DNA of 64,000 nucleotides from contig NZ_BCTC01000003.1 of the NCBI RefSeq assembly GCF_001571085.1, positions 1 to 64,000 on the forward strand. The letters are read 5' to 3'. Below are positions 35,988 to 44,132 of the stretch, piece after piece (the first letter of the stretch is position 1; each line of letters opens with the position of its first letter). This stretch comes from Azohydromonas lata NBRC 102462 (lineage in GTDB: Bacteria; Pseudomonadota; Gammaproteobacteria; Burkholderiales; Burkholderiaceae_C). The notes under the pieces are model-generated. The model did no database searches, had not been told where the DNA came from, and worked only from the letters and a program-made list of their open reading frames with translations. The position numbers were made by a program, and so were the translations under genes.

Positions 35988-36458
35988 ATGAAGAGGCCGC
36001 TCAACGTTTGTTTTCTGCAATTCCTGGCTGCGGCCATTCCCCTGGCGCTGATACAGGCGTACCGCGCCGATGCGAGACCGATGGAGGTGCTGAGCCGCCC
36101 CGTGCCGGCCGAGCGCATCCATTGGATGCCTGAACGCCTGTCCAGCGAGCCGGCAGCCATGCTGCACGTGGTGAGGCAATCCCATTGGAAAGGCTGGGCC
36201 CAGCCCATCACGCTGCTCATCGACGGCAAGCCCGCGGCCAGCATCAAGGACGGTGAGAACGTGATGCTGCACGTTCCCCCGGGAAAATATGTGCTTGGCC
36301 TGAGATATTCAGGCCAAGATCCTTTGAGCCCCAAGCCTGCAGCGGAACCGCGCAGCGCGGCATATTATGAAACGGTCCAGCAACTGAGCGGCGGAAAATC
36401 CCATGATTTCCGCATCGTCTCGGATGCACGCTGGAATTGGCAGTTGGACCAAAAATAA
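35988..36458 (+). CDS. Exported hypothetical protein
   Basis: 156 residues. The N-terminus MKRPLNVCFLQFLAAAIPLALIQA looks like a signal peptide or anchor. The mature part contains a beta-sandwich-like stretch (ITLLIDGKPAASIKDGENVMLHVPPGKYVLGLRYSG). This pattern resembles PEGA- or DUF2846-type domains of envelope proteins, a loose resemblance only. Its codon use is less GC-rich than the neighbours. It begins the low-GC interruption between mfnB and the second H4MPT block. The start at 35988 removes a 21-residue upstream stretch. I do not recognise a specific family. Confidence 0.55.
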   Translation: MKRPLNVCFLQFLAAAIPLALIQAYRADARPMEVLSRPVPAERIHWMPERLSSEPAAMLHVVRQSHWKGWAQPITLLIDGKPAASIKDGENVMLHVPPGKYVLGLRYSGQDPLSPKPAAEPRSAAYYETVQQLSGGKSHDFRIVSDARWNWQLDQK

Positions 36459-36492
36459 GAATTCGAGTGTGGCCTTTGGGCCACGCAAAAAT

Positions 36493-37152
36493 TCAGGCTG
36501 CCGTGGAAGGCCCCGCCGGCGGTGGCGGCTGAAGGCGCTTGGCACGGCCCAGGGCGTGCAGTTTGTGGCCCAGGTTGGTGACCGCGGACTGGATCAGCGT
36601 ATAGCAGCTGCGCAGGTATTCCACCCCCATGCGGTGCGGATCGTGTATATGCAGCCGCTGCGGGCATGACCAGTATCCCAGCAGGGCAATCTGGTGAGGC
36701 GGGAAACCCTGGCGCGTCAGTTCGTAGGCATGGCGCAGTTCCATGACCAGATACAGGTCACCCCGCTTGGGACGGAAATTGAGCAAATCCGTGCTGCGGT
36801 GCTCATTGAATTCATACCCCATTTCCTCGGCCACGCGTATGGCCAGCGGCAAAGGGGGCTGGCCTGAAACGGTATTCAATCCAAAGGATGCGGTATTGAG
36901 GCCCGCGCGCTGGCTGACCACGTGCGCAAACGCGCTGCGCTTCAAATTGGCCATGCAAACGAAAACCAGCCTGTCCACCCGTGAGAGATCCGGCCGCGTG
37001 AATTTGACCGCCGTGCCCAGGAGGTAATCGAAATTGGTGAGCAACAGCCGCGTCAAACCCCGCCGGCCCGCGTAGTTGCGCTGAACCATGTTCCTCAGGC
37101 GCCGCAGGGGGCCGGTGCTGCCGCGGTGATCGTTGTCGGGTGCTTGCTGCAT
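36493..37152 (-). CDS. Low-molecular-weight protein tyrosine phosphatase-like protein
   Basis: 219 residues. The phosphatase loop C-X5-R is at C66-R72 (VCMANLKRSAF) and the general-acid-like DP lies near residue 173 (HIHDPHRM). The core spans about residues 60-200. Up to 58 residues upstream of it (and a Pro-rich C-terminus) are extra compared with a typical 150-residue LMW-PTPase. The start may alternatively be an internal ATG at 37089. LMW-PTPases of this kind often act with polysaccharide export kinases, but no such genes are seen here. It lies in the AT-rich region. Confidence 0.65.
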   Translation of the reverse strand: MQQAPDNDHRGSTGPLRRLRNMVQRNYAGRRGLTRLLLTNFDYLLGTAVKFTRPDLSRVDRLVFVCMANLKRSAFAHVVSQRAGLNTASFGLNTVSGQPPLPLAIRVAEEMGYEFNEHRSTDLLNFRPKRGDLYLVMELRHAYELTRQGFPPHQIALLGYWSCPQRLHIHDPHRMGVEYLRSCYTLIQSAVTNLGHKLHALGRAKRLQPPPPAGPSTAA

Positions 37153-38560
37153 GAGGACTGCGTTTGGGAGGCGGTGGAGGCGGCCGGGGGCTTGGACGGT
37201 TCAGGGGTGGCCGTGGTGTGCGGTGGCTGCGCTGGCGGGCACCGCCGGCGCGCGGCCGGCCGGCTCTGTCGCCTCCGCCTCGGTTTCCGCCCCATAGAAG
37301 GAAACGAGGCAACTTGCACGGCAGGTGCCGCAACTTGAGCCGGGATATGACCTTTGGAAAGGTTTTTGATAGCTATTCATGCCCAGGTCTGTGCACCTTC
37401 AACGCGGCATGAGCGAGAAGCACAGGCGTCATCATTTTAACTCATGTGCTGCAAGGTATTTGATAGGAATTTGTGCAAGACACATTCAATGTGCGCCCAA
37501 GGAGTTTTGGGCTGAAACGGCCATGTCCACAGGCTGCACAGTCCAGCGTGTTCCATCACAAAATGCTTGCAAATTCATTTCAGGTTCCTGCGTTGATCTT
37601 TGAATATGGCGAATCTTTCGCAAGGGCACGCCCTGCGCACCGCGGCCACAAGCCGTGGCAAATGGCGCTCATCTCAGGGGGCGAAACAGGCATTGCCTGA
37701 GGTGTGGAAAATTAATGCCGTACTTGAATTGAATATAATTGATAATTGGATCACAGGCCTGTTGTTTGTTGGATTGAGTGACGCGTAAATGTATTTTTGG
37801 TTGTTTTAAAGTGGTGCATTTTGTCATTCATGGCCTCTTTGTTTGATTTTAAATCTTTATAATCATCAATGCGTGGAAGTATTTCGCGAAGATTCTGAAA
37901 ATCATCTGCCACATCCAAGGTCGATCAATTGATTTAATGTTTTATGCTGAGAAACATTGAAAATATTTCAACAGTGTCAAATAAAGTGAATATTTCAATC
38001 TCATGTGTGAGATGAGTTTCGGCAAAATTAATTTTTTGAATCAAGAGAACACTTGCCGAAGTGTTTGTCGGGATTTGCTTGGCTGCACATATTGCATGTG
38101 CGTCAATATGTTTTTTGGTAATTGTTATATTCTGGCAATCAAATCTCTTGAACTTGGATTGCGTTTCTTTGGGAAATTGAATAATTCAATATTAAATTGC
38201 GTTATATTTTATTTTGTGCGTCGCCCAGCATGTCGGCAAGTGTTGTCGGCTGTGTTGGGTTGGTGCACTAAATTGTGGGCCGCATAATGCTATTCATTGT
38301 TGATGCTGCATGCCTGTGCCGCTTGGGCGGTTTTTATGCTTGAGTAAATAAATATGGCGGGTCGAGCGATGTTTCTCGTGTCGTCTGCGGATGGCATCAG
38401 CCAAATGCCACGCATCAGGCCGGTTAAATTTCAATTCCATGCCTGAGTGAAGCTCTGGCCATGGAATGTGGCATGCCGGCGGTGCATCTGGAAATTGAAA
38501 ATATTTCAGGGGAAATGGCAAAGGCAAAGGCAAAGGTGCGCGGCATGGGCCGCGCCGCCT
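37153..38560. other. AT-rich gap of about 1.4 kb without a recognisable gene
   Basis: Base composition drops sharply from the surrounding high GC, mostly to AT-rich runs between about 37350 and 38450. Only short, unconvincing open frames occur; the longest, 94 codons at 38003-38287, lacks a clear ribosome site and family features. No tRNA, IS element or long repeat is evident. It may be a remnant of acquired DNA or a regulatory or structural region; I cannot tell. Confidence 0.6.
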
Positions 38561-39940
38561 TCACGCCGCCGCCGCCGCCGCGGTGGCGCCCGTGCGCGCC
38601 TGCGCCGTGCCCGCGGGGGCGGCCGTGTCCTGGATTTCAAAGGCTTCGAGCTTGCCCTTGAGCACCCGCACGGCCAGCCGCGTGGGCTTGTCCACCGAGG
38701 TCACCTGTTGCGCCGCGGCGGCGGCCAGCTTCTCCAGGCTCTCGCGGATCTCGTCGAGCTGCTGCCGCGTGTTCTCGAAGGCGTTCTGCGCGTACACCGT
38801 CATGCCCGCCTTGCGGTGGGCCAGGGTCTTGTCGTCGGAAAGCGACTCGTCCAGGGCGTCGATCTGGGTCGTGAGCGCCTTCACCACCGGCTCGTAGGCC
38901 GTGCCCAGCTCGGGGGCCTGCGTCGCCTCGGCCAGGGCCTGGCGCCGCGCGGCGTTGGCCTCGCGGTCCTGCGGGAACAGGTTCAGGAACTGCCAGCACA
39001 CCAGCCGCACCTTCAGGGTCAGCACGTATTGCTTGCGCGTGGCGTCGAGGTTGCGCACGTGGTCGGAGAGCAGCTTGAAGAACTCGTCCGGGTCGAACTC
39101 GCCCTCGCAATGCAGGCCCTTGGTGCCGCGGTGCAGCTTGCGGTGCTGCGCCTGCAGGTCGCGCTGCACCTCGGCCAGGCCGTGGTCCAGTTGTTCCACG
39201 TCGGACACCAGCACCGGCGAGAGGTTGCCGCGCTGCACGGCCTGCAGCACGTCGTCGCGCAGGTGCTTCACGGCCTCGCCGATGACGGCCTTGCGCTCGG
39301 CCGCGTGGGTGCCGCGCACCTCGGCCAGGCCCTTGAGCGTCTCGGCCAGGGTTTCGGCGATGCCCTCCACCGACAGCCGCGCGGCCACGGCTACCGTCGT
39401 GGCGGCAATGGCGCTGCACGACAGCGGCGCCAGCGCGGGCACGCCCTTGAGCCGCGCCACGTCCACCACCTTGCCGGTGGCGCCCTTGACCATGGCCACC
39501 AGCGCCTCGTTGCCGCGGCTGGCCGCCACCGGGCCGTTGAGCAGCACTTCCATGGTCTGGCCACTGAGCCGCGCGTGCGGCAGCACGGCCGGCACCGCCT
39601 GCAGCAGCGCGGCGATGGCGCCCAACTTGGCCTCGGCCCCCGCCATGGGCGACTTGGGCAGCTTGGCCAGCCTCTGCGGGTCCAGCTTCTTCACGCCCAA
39701 CAGCACCTTGCCGTCGGCGCTGCAGTAGTAGAGCTGCAGCGGCTGCACGTCGTCCAGCGCCAGGTCGGCCGCCGGGCGGGCCGGCGCCGCCCCTTCGCCC
39801 TGCGCGCCGCCGCCGTCGGCCAGCCGCGCTTCCAGTTGCGCCACGCGCTGCTGCAGGCGCTGCGTGCGGCGGGTGTTGCTCCACAAGGCCAGCCCGATCA
39901 GGGCGGTCGAGGCGGAAAGGAAATAGTCGGCAAGGTCCAT
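38561..39940 (-). CDS. Membrane-anchored coiled-coil protein of unknown function
   Basis: 459 residues from ATG 39940 (an ATG at 39976 would add 12). The N-terminus MDLADYFLSASTALIGLALWSN is a single membrane-anchor candidate, followed by a coiled coil (about 22-42; RRTQRLQQRVAQLEARLAD). The middle is helix-rich with conserved-looking GTHAAERKAVIGEAVKHLRDDV and FFKLLSDHVRNLDATRKQYVL. The C-terminus ends in an Ala/Thr-rich tail. It resembles uncharacterised proteins rather than a known family. The gene stands alone at the far edge of the AT-rich region. Its role is unknown. Confidence 0.6.
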   Translation of the reverse strand: MDLADYFLSASTALIGLALWSNTRRTQRLQQRVAQLEARLADGGGAQGEGAAPARPAADLALDDVQPLQLYYCSADGKVLLGVKKLDPQRLAKLPKSPMAGAEAKLGAIAALLQAVPAVLPHARLSGQTMEVLLNGPVAASRGNEALVAMVKGATGKVVDVARLKGVPALAPLSCSAIAATTVAVAARLSVEGIAETLAETLKGLAEVRGTHAAERKAVIGEAVKHLRDDVLQAVQRGNLSPVLVSDVEQLDHGLAEVQRDLQAQHRKLHRGTKGLHCEGEFDPDEFFKLLSDHVRNLDATRKQYVLTLKVRLVCWQFLNLFPQDREANAARRQALAEATQAPELGTAYEPVVKALTTQIDALDESLSDDKTLAHRKAGMTVYAQNAFENTRQQLDEIRESLEKLAAAAAQQVTSVDKPTRLAVRVLKGKLEAFEIQDTAAPAGTAQARTGATAAAAAA

Positions 39941-40198
39941 GGTCAGCGGTGCAAGAAGGCCACGTGTGCGTGTCATGAGCGGCTGGTGCAGGCGATTTCC
40001 AACCTGGACAGCAAGGTAGCTGCAAGGTGAAAGCAGCCGGGCACGATTGTCCGCAGCCTAATGCCGCTGTGACAAGCTGTATCGACCTCGGGCAGCAAAT
40101 TTCTGCCTTCCCGGCTGTTTTTTCAGGCTTGACTGGGCCGCGCGGGCGCATGAAGCACCACCAAGGGACGCAAAAGGGCGAGCAAAGCCCTGCGGGAG

Positions 40199-40801
40199 TC
40201 AGGCCGGCGCGTGGCGGCAGCCGCCGGTGAGCGCGGCGGCCACGTCGTCCAGCGCCGCCTTGTGCACCACGTCCACGGCGCAGCCGGCGCCCGCGGCCAT
40301 GGCGGCAAAGCGGGCGTCGAGCACGCCGGCCTGCACCAGGGCAGGCAGATCCAGCGCCGGGTCCACGACGCAGCTCTTGACCACCACCAGCCGCTCGGCG
40401 TTGAGCCGCATGGACAGCCACAGCGCCAGGCTGTCGGAGGTGACGTCCCAGCCCGTGAGCTCGTCGGCGTGCTCCTTGAGCAGCTCCATGGGCATCCACA
40501 GCGCGGTCTTGCCCGCGCGCAGCGCGCGGCGGATGTCGGCGTCGCGCACCGCGGGCTGCAGCGCGCCGTGCTGCGAGCGCAGCAGCAGCGCCGTCTGCGC
40601 CATGCCCAGGATGGCCATGTTGTGGGCCGTCAGCTCGTCGAAGCCCCAGGCCGACTGCGCCGCGCGCACCTGGTCCACGAAGGGCCCGCCGCCCGGGACG
40701 ATCACCGCCCGCCCCCGTCCCAGCGTGCCCAGCAGCGCCAGCCAGCGCCCAAGCAGCGCCGGGTCGCTTTGCAGGCTGCCGCCGAGCTTGAACACCCACA
40801 T
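40199..40801 (-). CDS. Amino-acid-kinase family protein of the H4MPT/methanofuran cluster
   Basis: 200 residues. The aspartate-kinase-type fold is visible: VFKLGGSLQSDP, VIVPGGGPFVDQVRAAQ and LTGWDVTSDSLALWLS, then LVVVKSCVVD and a C-terminal DVVHKAALDDV. MfnE, which phosphorylates the furan precursor of methanofuran, belongs to the same fold and occurs in comparable clusters; that assignment is inference. The ATG at 40801 is three bases from the upstream stop. The preceding gene is the acetate-kinase-fold protein. Confidence 0.72.
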   Translation of the reverse strand: MWVFKLGGSLQSDPALLGRWLALLGTLGRGRAVIVPGGGPFVDQVRAAQSAWGFDELTAHNMAILGMAQTALLLRSQHGALQPAVRDADIRRALRAGKTALWMPMELLKEHADELTGWDVTSDSLALWLSMRLNAERLVVVKSCVVDPALDLPALVQAGVLDARFAAMAAGAGCAVDVVHKAALDDVAAALTGGCRHAPA

Positions 40802-40803
40802 GC

Positions 40804-41868
40804 TCAGCGCGCTCCCCGCTCCAGCAGCAGCGCCACGGCCAGCGCCGGCGCGCACACCTGCGCCAGCCGCGCCACGCCTGGCAGGGCCTGCGGCGCCAGC
40901 CGGGCCACTTGCGAGGCGAAGAAGAGGCAGGGCCGCCCCCGCGCGGCGGCCAGCTTTTCCGCCAGGAAGGCGCCGCAGCCCGCGGCCACCAGCGGCGCAC
41001 CGCGGGGCAGCGCGGCCGCGGCGATCACGCGGTCCAGGTTGCGGCCGATCTCGTTGAGCTGCTCGGCGCGCCAGGCGCGGGCGAAGTCCAGCCAGTCGGC
41101 GTCGACGGCCTCCGCGGCGTCGCGGCCCACCATGCGCGCCAGGCGGCGGCGGGTGGCCGGCGCGTCCTTGGCGCCGTGGTCGGCGGCGGGGTGCTGGTCG
41201 TGCGCGGCGTCCAGCTCGCCCAGGAGCCGGTAGACGTCGGCCGTGGTCGCGAAAAGCTCGTTCATGACGTTGTGCGGCCGGCCCTGGAAGTCGATGTGCC
41301 GCGCCAGCGCGCACAGCGGCGTGCGCGCCACGCCCTGGTAGACCAGCTCGCCGCTCATGAGGCGCTGCGCGTCGCTGCGGCCCAGCGCGGCCGGGCGCCC
41401 GTCGCGCAAGGGGATCAGGTCCGTGGTCGTGCTGCCGATGTCCACCAGCAGGCCGCGGCCCGCGCGGCGCGCGGCCAGCTCGGCCGTGGCCAGCCAGTTG
41501 GCCGAGGCGATGGCTTCCCATTGCGCCGCCACGTCGGCCAGGGCGACGAAGCCGTGCTCGCCCGCCCAGAAATCCAGCCCAATGCCCGGCTGCAGCGCCA
41601 TGCGTTCGGCGATGCGGCGCACGCCGTCGGCGCGGTCCGCGAAGAAATCGGCCATCTCGCCCGTCATGGTCACGGCGTGGCGGGCGCGCTGCATGTGCGG
41701 CCAGCGCGCGCGGGCCTGGGCCAGCACGCCATCCAGCCTGTCCAGGCCCTCCCACAGCGGGCAGGGCCACTGCACGGCGTCCACCAGCTCCCCGTTGACC
41801 ACGCGGCAGGCCTTCACGTGGGCGCCGCCGATGTCCCACCCCAGGGTGCCCGCCGCTTCAGGCCGCAT
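40804..41868 (-). CDS. H4MPT-linked C1-transfer pathway protein, actin/acetate-kinase fold
   Basis: 354 residues. The ATPase-fold segments LGWDIGGAHVKACRV at the start, VTMTGEMADFFADR, LLVDIGSTTTDLIPL (second phosphate loop) and VAAGCGAFLAEKLAA are visible. Proteins of this type are conserved in bacterial H4MPT clusters and related to hydantoinase/oxoprolinase-like folds. Their reaction is not known to me. I start at ATG 41868, overlapping the next gene by 11 bases. It sits between the kinase and ATP-grasp genes on the minus strand. Confidence 0.72.
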   Translation of the reverse strand: MRPEAAGTLGWDIGGAHVKACRVVNGELVDAVQWPCPLWEGLDRLDGVLAQARARWPHMQRARHAVTMTGEMADFFADRADGVRRIAERMALQPGIGLDFWAGEHGFVALADVAAQWEAIASANWLATAELAARRAGRGLLVDIGSTTTDLIPLRDGRPAALGRSDAQRLMSGELVYQGVARTPLCALARHIDFQGRPHNVMNELFATTADVYRLLGELDAAHDQHPAADHGAKDAPATRRRLARMVGRDAAEAVDADWLDFARAWRAEQLNEIGRNLDRVIAAAALPRGAPLVAAGCGAFLAEKLAAARGRPCLFFASQVARLAPQALPGVARLAQVCAPALAVALLLERGAR

Positions 41869-42829
41869 ACCGCATCTCCGCATCGGTGAAGCCGGCGAGG
41901 GCTTCCAGCGCCAGCCGCCGCCCAAGCCGCTGCGACAGCCCGGCGAAGGCGGTGGTCAGCCGCGGGTTGATCTCTATGAGCACGGGGCCGCGCTGTGCAT
42001 GCCACACGAGGTCCAGCCCAACGCAGCCGCGCAGCCCGGGCAGGGCCTGCGCCGCGTCCTGCGCCAGGCGGCGCAGCGCGGGGGCGCGCGCGTCGTCCAG
42101 CGCGACGGCGCCCTGGCGCACGCCCTGGAAATGCAGCGCGCCGTCGTCGGCGCCCACGGCGATGTGCTGGGCGTTGATGCTCAGCAGCTCTGCCCCGGCG
42201 GCGCCGCACAGCAGCGACAGGCTCAGCGCCTGGCCCTCCACCCAGGGCTCCAGCGTGGCGGCCTGCTGCTGGCGCAGGCGCTGGCGCAAGTCGGCCTTGG
42301 CCTGCTCCAGCGTCCCATGCACCCGGGTGTGCAGCCCGCCCGCCCCGTCGTCGGGCTTGACCACCCAGCGCGAGGCCTGGCCCGCGCCCATGAAGCGCAG
42401 CGGCGTGGCGATGCCGTGGCGGTCCAGGTGCTCCAGCGTGGCGAGCTTGCTGCCGGCCACGCGCAGCGCCACGCTGTCGCAGCCCACCCAGCGGCGCGAG
42501 CCCACGAGCTTGCGCATGCAGGCCAGCAGCCCGGCGGTTTCGGGGGCAACCACCCAGCACAGGTCGTGCCCCGCGGCCTGGCGGCAGACGAAGTCGTGCG
42601 GCGACTCCCCCTCGCGCGGCCGCACCCATTGCAGGTTGGGCGCGCGCACGCTCTCGGCCGTGGCGGTTGCGGCGCTCACCCGGATGCCGGGAGCCCCGGC
42701 GAGGTCGGCCACCAGCGCGTCGCGCATGGCGATGCCCTGCTCCAGCAGCTCCTCGTCGTCGCCGTCCTCGCCGCCGATCAGGCCGCCGCCGCTGAGATAC
42801 TCGTAAACGAACACACGCTGGGTAGGCAT
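41858..42829 (-). CDS. ATP-grasp protein (third in the window), H4MPT cluster
   Basis: 323 residues. It begins VFVYEYLSGGGLIGG, typical of an ATP-grasp subgroup in C1 clusters, and has RWVVKPDDGAGGLHTRVH for the ATP loop and GPVLIEINPRLTTAFAGLSQRLG for the metal site. GAGGAG lies about ten bases upstream of the ATG at 42829. The start codon shares two bases with that of the divergent HisA-like gene. Substrate unknown; likely a carboxylate-amine ligase in cofactor assembly. Confidence 0.75.
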   Translation of the reverse strand: MPTQRVFVYEYLSGGGLIGGEDGDDEELLEQGIAMRDALVADLAGAPGIRVSAATATAESVRAPNLQWVRPREGESPHDFVCRQAAGHDLCWVVAPETAGLLACMRKLVGSRRWVGCDSVALRVAGSKLATLEHLDRHGIATPLRFMGAGQASRWVVKPDDGAGGLHTRVHGTLEQAKADLRQRLRQQQAATLEPWVEGQALSLSLLCGAAGAELLSINAQHIAVGADDGALHFQGVRQGAVALDDARAPALRRLAQDAAQALPGLRGCVGLDLVWHAQRGPVLIEINPRLTTAFAGLSQRLGRRLALEALAGFTDAEMRYAA

Positions 42830-43568
42830 GGATTCATTTCTCCTCGTTCCCGTCATCGATCTGCTGGCCGGCCAGGTGGTGCGCGCCGTGCGCGGCCAGC
42901 GCAGCCAGTACCAGCCCATGCAGTCCGCCTTGTGCGCCGGCAGCGCGCCGCTGCCGCTGGCACGCGCGCTGCTGGCGCGCTGCGCGTCCGGCACGCTTTA
43001 CGTCGCCGACCTGGACGCCATCCTGGGCCGCCCCGCGCAGGCCGCGCTGCTGCGCGAGCTGCTGGCCGGCTTGCCCGCCGTGACGCTGTGGCTGGACGCG
43101 GGTTTCAAAGATGCCGCCGCCGCCCACGCGACGCTGGCGGCGCTGGGCGAGGCCGCGCATCGCGTGCGCCCCGTGTTCGGCACCGAGTCGTTCAACGGCA
43201 GCGCGGCCTTCGAAGACTGCTTCGGCGAGCCGGGCGGCGCGGTGGCTGAAGACGCCGCCAAGCCCGTGTTGGGCGCGCTGCTGTCGCTGGACCAGCGCGG
43301 CGCCGCGCCCCTGGACCCGGCCGGCGCCTGGGCGCGGGCGGGGCGCTGGCCGCGCGAGCTGATCGTCATGACGCTGGACCGCGTGGGGGCCGATGCGGGG
43401 CCGGACCTGGCGACGCTGGCCGCCATACGCGAGCGCGCGCCGCGGGCCCGCCTCTTCGGCGCCGGGGGCATTCGCTCCCAGGCCGACCTGGACACCGCCC
43501 GCGCCGCCGGCGCCGCCGGCTGGCTCGTGGCCAGCGCGCTGCACGACGGCAAGCTCGGCGCGCCCTGA
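42828..43568 (+). CDS. HisA/HisF-related TIM-barrel protein of the C1 cluster
   Basis: 246 residues. The HisA-like N-terminal strand LLVPVIDLLAGQVVRAVRGQRSQY is visible, then the barrel segments LYVADLDAIL, VTLWLDAGF, DAAKPVLGALLSLDQRG and the C-terminal phosphate loop RLFGAGGIRSQADLDTARAAGAAG. Homologues without histidine genes occur in H4MPT clusters, where their role is unknown. It probably does not act in histidine synthesis. It shares its start region with the minus-strand ATP-grasp gene. Confidence 0.75.
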   Translation: MDSFLLVPVIDLLAGQVVRAVRGQRSQYQPMQSALCAGSAPLPLARALLARCASGTLYVADLDAILGRPAQAALLRELLAGLPAVTLWLDAGFKDAAAAHATLAALGEAAHRVRPVFGTESFNGSAAFEDCFGEPGGAVAEDAAKPVLGALLSLDQRGAAPLDPAGAWARAGRWPRELIVMTLDRVGADAGPDLATLAAIRERAPRARLFGAGGIRSQADLDTARAAGAAGWLVASALHDGKLGAP

Positions 43569-43739
43569 CCCGCGGCCGGGCGGGCGCGGCAGGGTGCGGC
43601 GGGTGGCTTGGGCGGGAAACATGGCGGGGGGTTAAACACGATCTGTGCCATGGGGGCTGACGTGCCGTGTGCCGCTGCCGACGAAGAAGAAGCACACGCC
43701 TTCGGTATCCCGTGAGAGACAACGCATCGCCCCCTGCCT

Positions 43740-43860
43740 CGTCATCCCCGCGCAGGCGGGGACCCAGGCGGTCCCCAAGCCCGCCGGCAGCTCACGAGCC
43801 GGCGTCACGTCTGCGTTCTGGTAGGGGACCGCCTGGGTTCCCGCCTTCGCGGGAATGACG
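43740..43860. repeat. Long inverted intergenic repeat (copy 2)
   Basis: The 37-bp arms (43740-43776 and 43824-43860) are inverted complements with a few substitutions (cgtcatccccgcgcaggcgg...). They share arms and spacer sequence with 3701-3854. Confidence 0.85.
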
Positions 43861-44005
43861 TAGTGGAGAGCGAGCCGCGACAGCTCCCGTGATGCGCAAG
43901 CCAAACCCCTCCCGCTGTCCATACGCTTTGCGCGCCTTGGCTGCACTTCGCGGCAGCCCGATGCTTTCCTAGCCATTCCCTGCCCTTCCACCCCTTCCCA
44001 ACGCC

Positions 44006-44034
44006 ACACAGTGTTTCACCCCCGCAGCACAGTG
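44006..44034 (+). promoter_or_regulatory. Tandem CACAGTG sites upstream of fhcB
   Basis: ACACAGTGTTTCAC (44006-44019) is, on the complement, GTGAAACACTGTGT, very close to GTGACACTGTGT at 22648. CACAGTG occurs at 44007-44013 and again at 44028-44034, exactly 21 bp (two helical turns) apart. The cluster is centred about 100-121 bp upstream of the predicted fhcB start site. A GGGAC-A-GTCCC palindrome follows (44034-44044). Confidence 0.55.
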
Positions 44035-44104
44035 GGACAGTCCCGGCGCAGCACCCTGCCCCCGTTGCCCCCCTAAATCCCTGCCGCGCCGCGCCGCCTG
44101 CGCG

Positions 44105-44119
44105 TGGCATGCCCCTTGC
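44105..44119 (+). promoter_or_regulatory. Sigma-54 (-24/-12) promoter of fhcBADC
   Basis: TGGCATGCCCCTTGC matches TGGCACG-N4-TTGC at all but one conserved base. The expected transcription start is near 44131, two bases before the ATG at 44133. Confidence 0.78.
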
Positions 44120-44132
44120 GGACCGGGCCGCC

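Larger units (their letters stand above)
43569..44104. other. Intergenic region upstream of fhcB, repeat plus regulatory sites
   Basis: The left half carries the 43740-43860 inverted repeat. The right half (about 43990-44104) carries the candidate activator sites. No gene is visible; the open frames across it lack family features. Confidence 0.6.

Noticed and set aside
38003-38287. 94-codon open frame in the AT-rich region
   Set aside because: No good ribosome site, Cys/Phe-rich random composition, no similarity to a known family.
44109-44132. Upstream ATG at 44109 as the fhcB start
   Set aside because: It lies inside the -24/-12 promoter element, and the extra residues are not conserved; 44133 is preferred.
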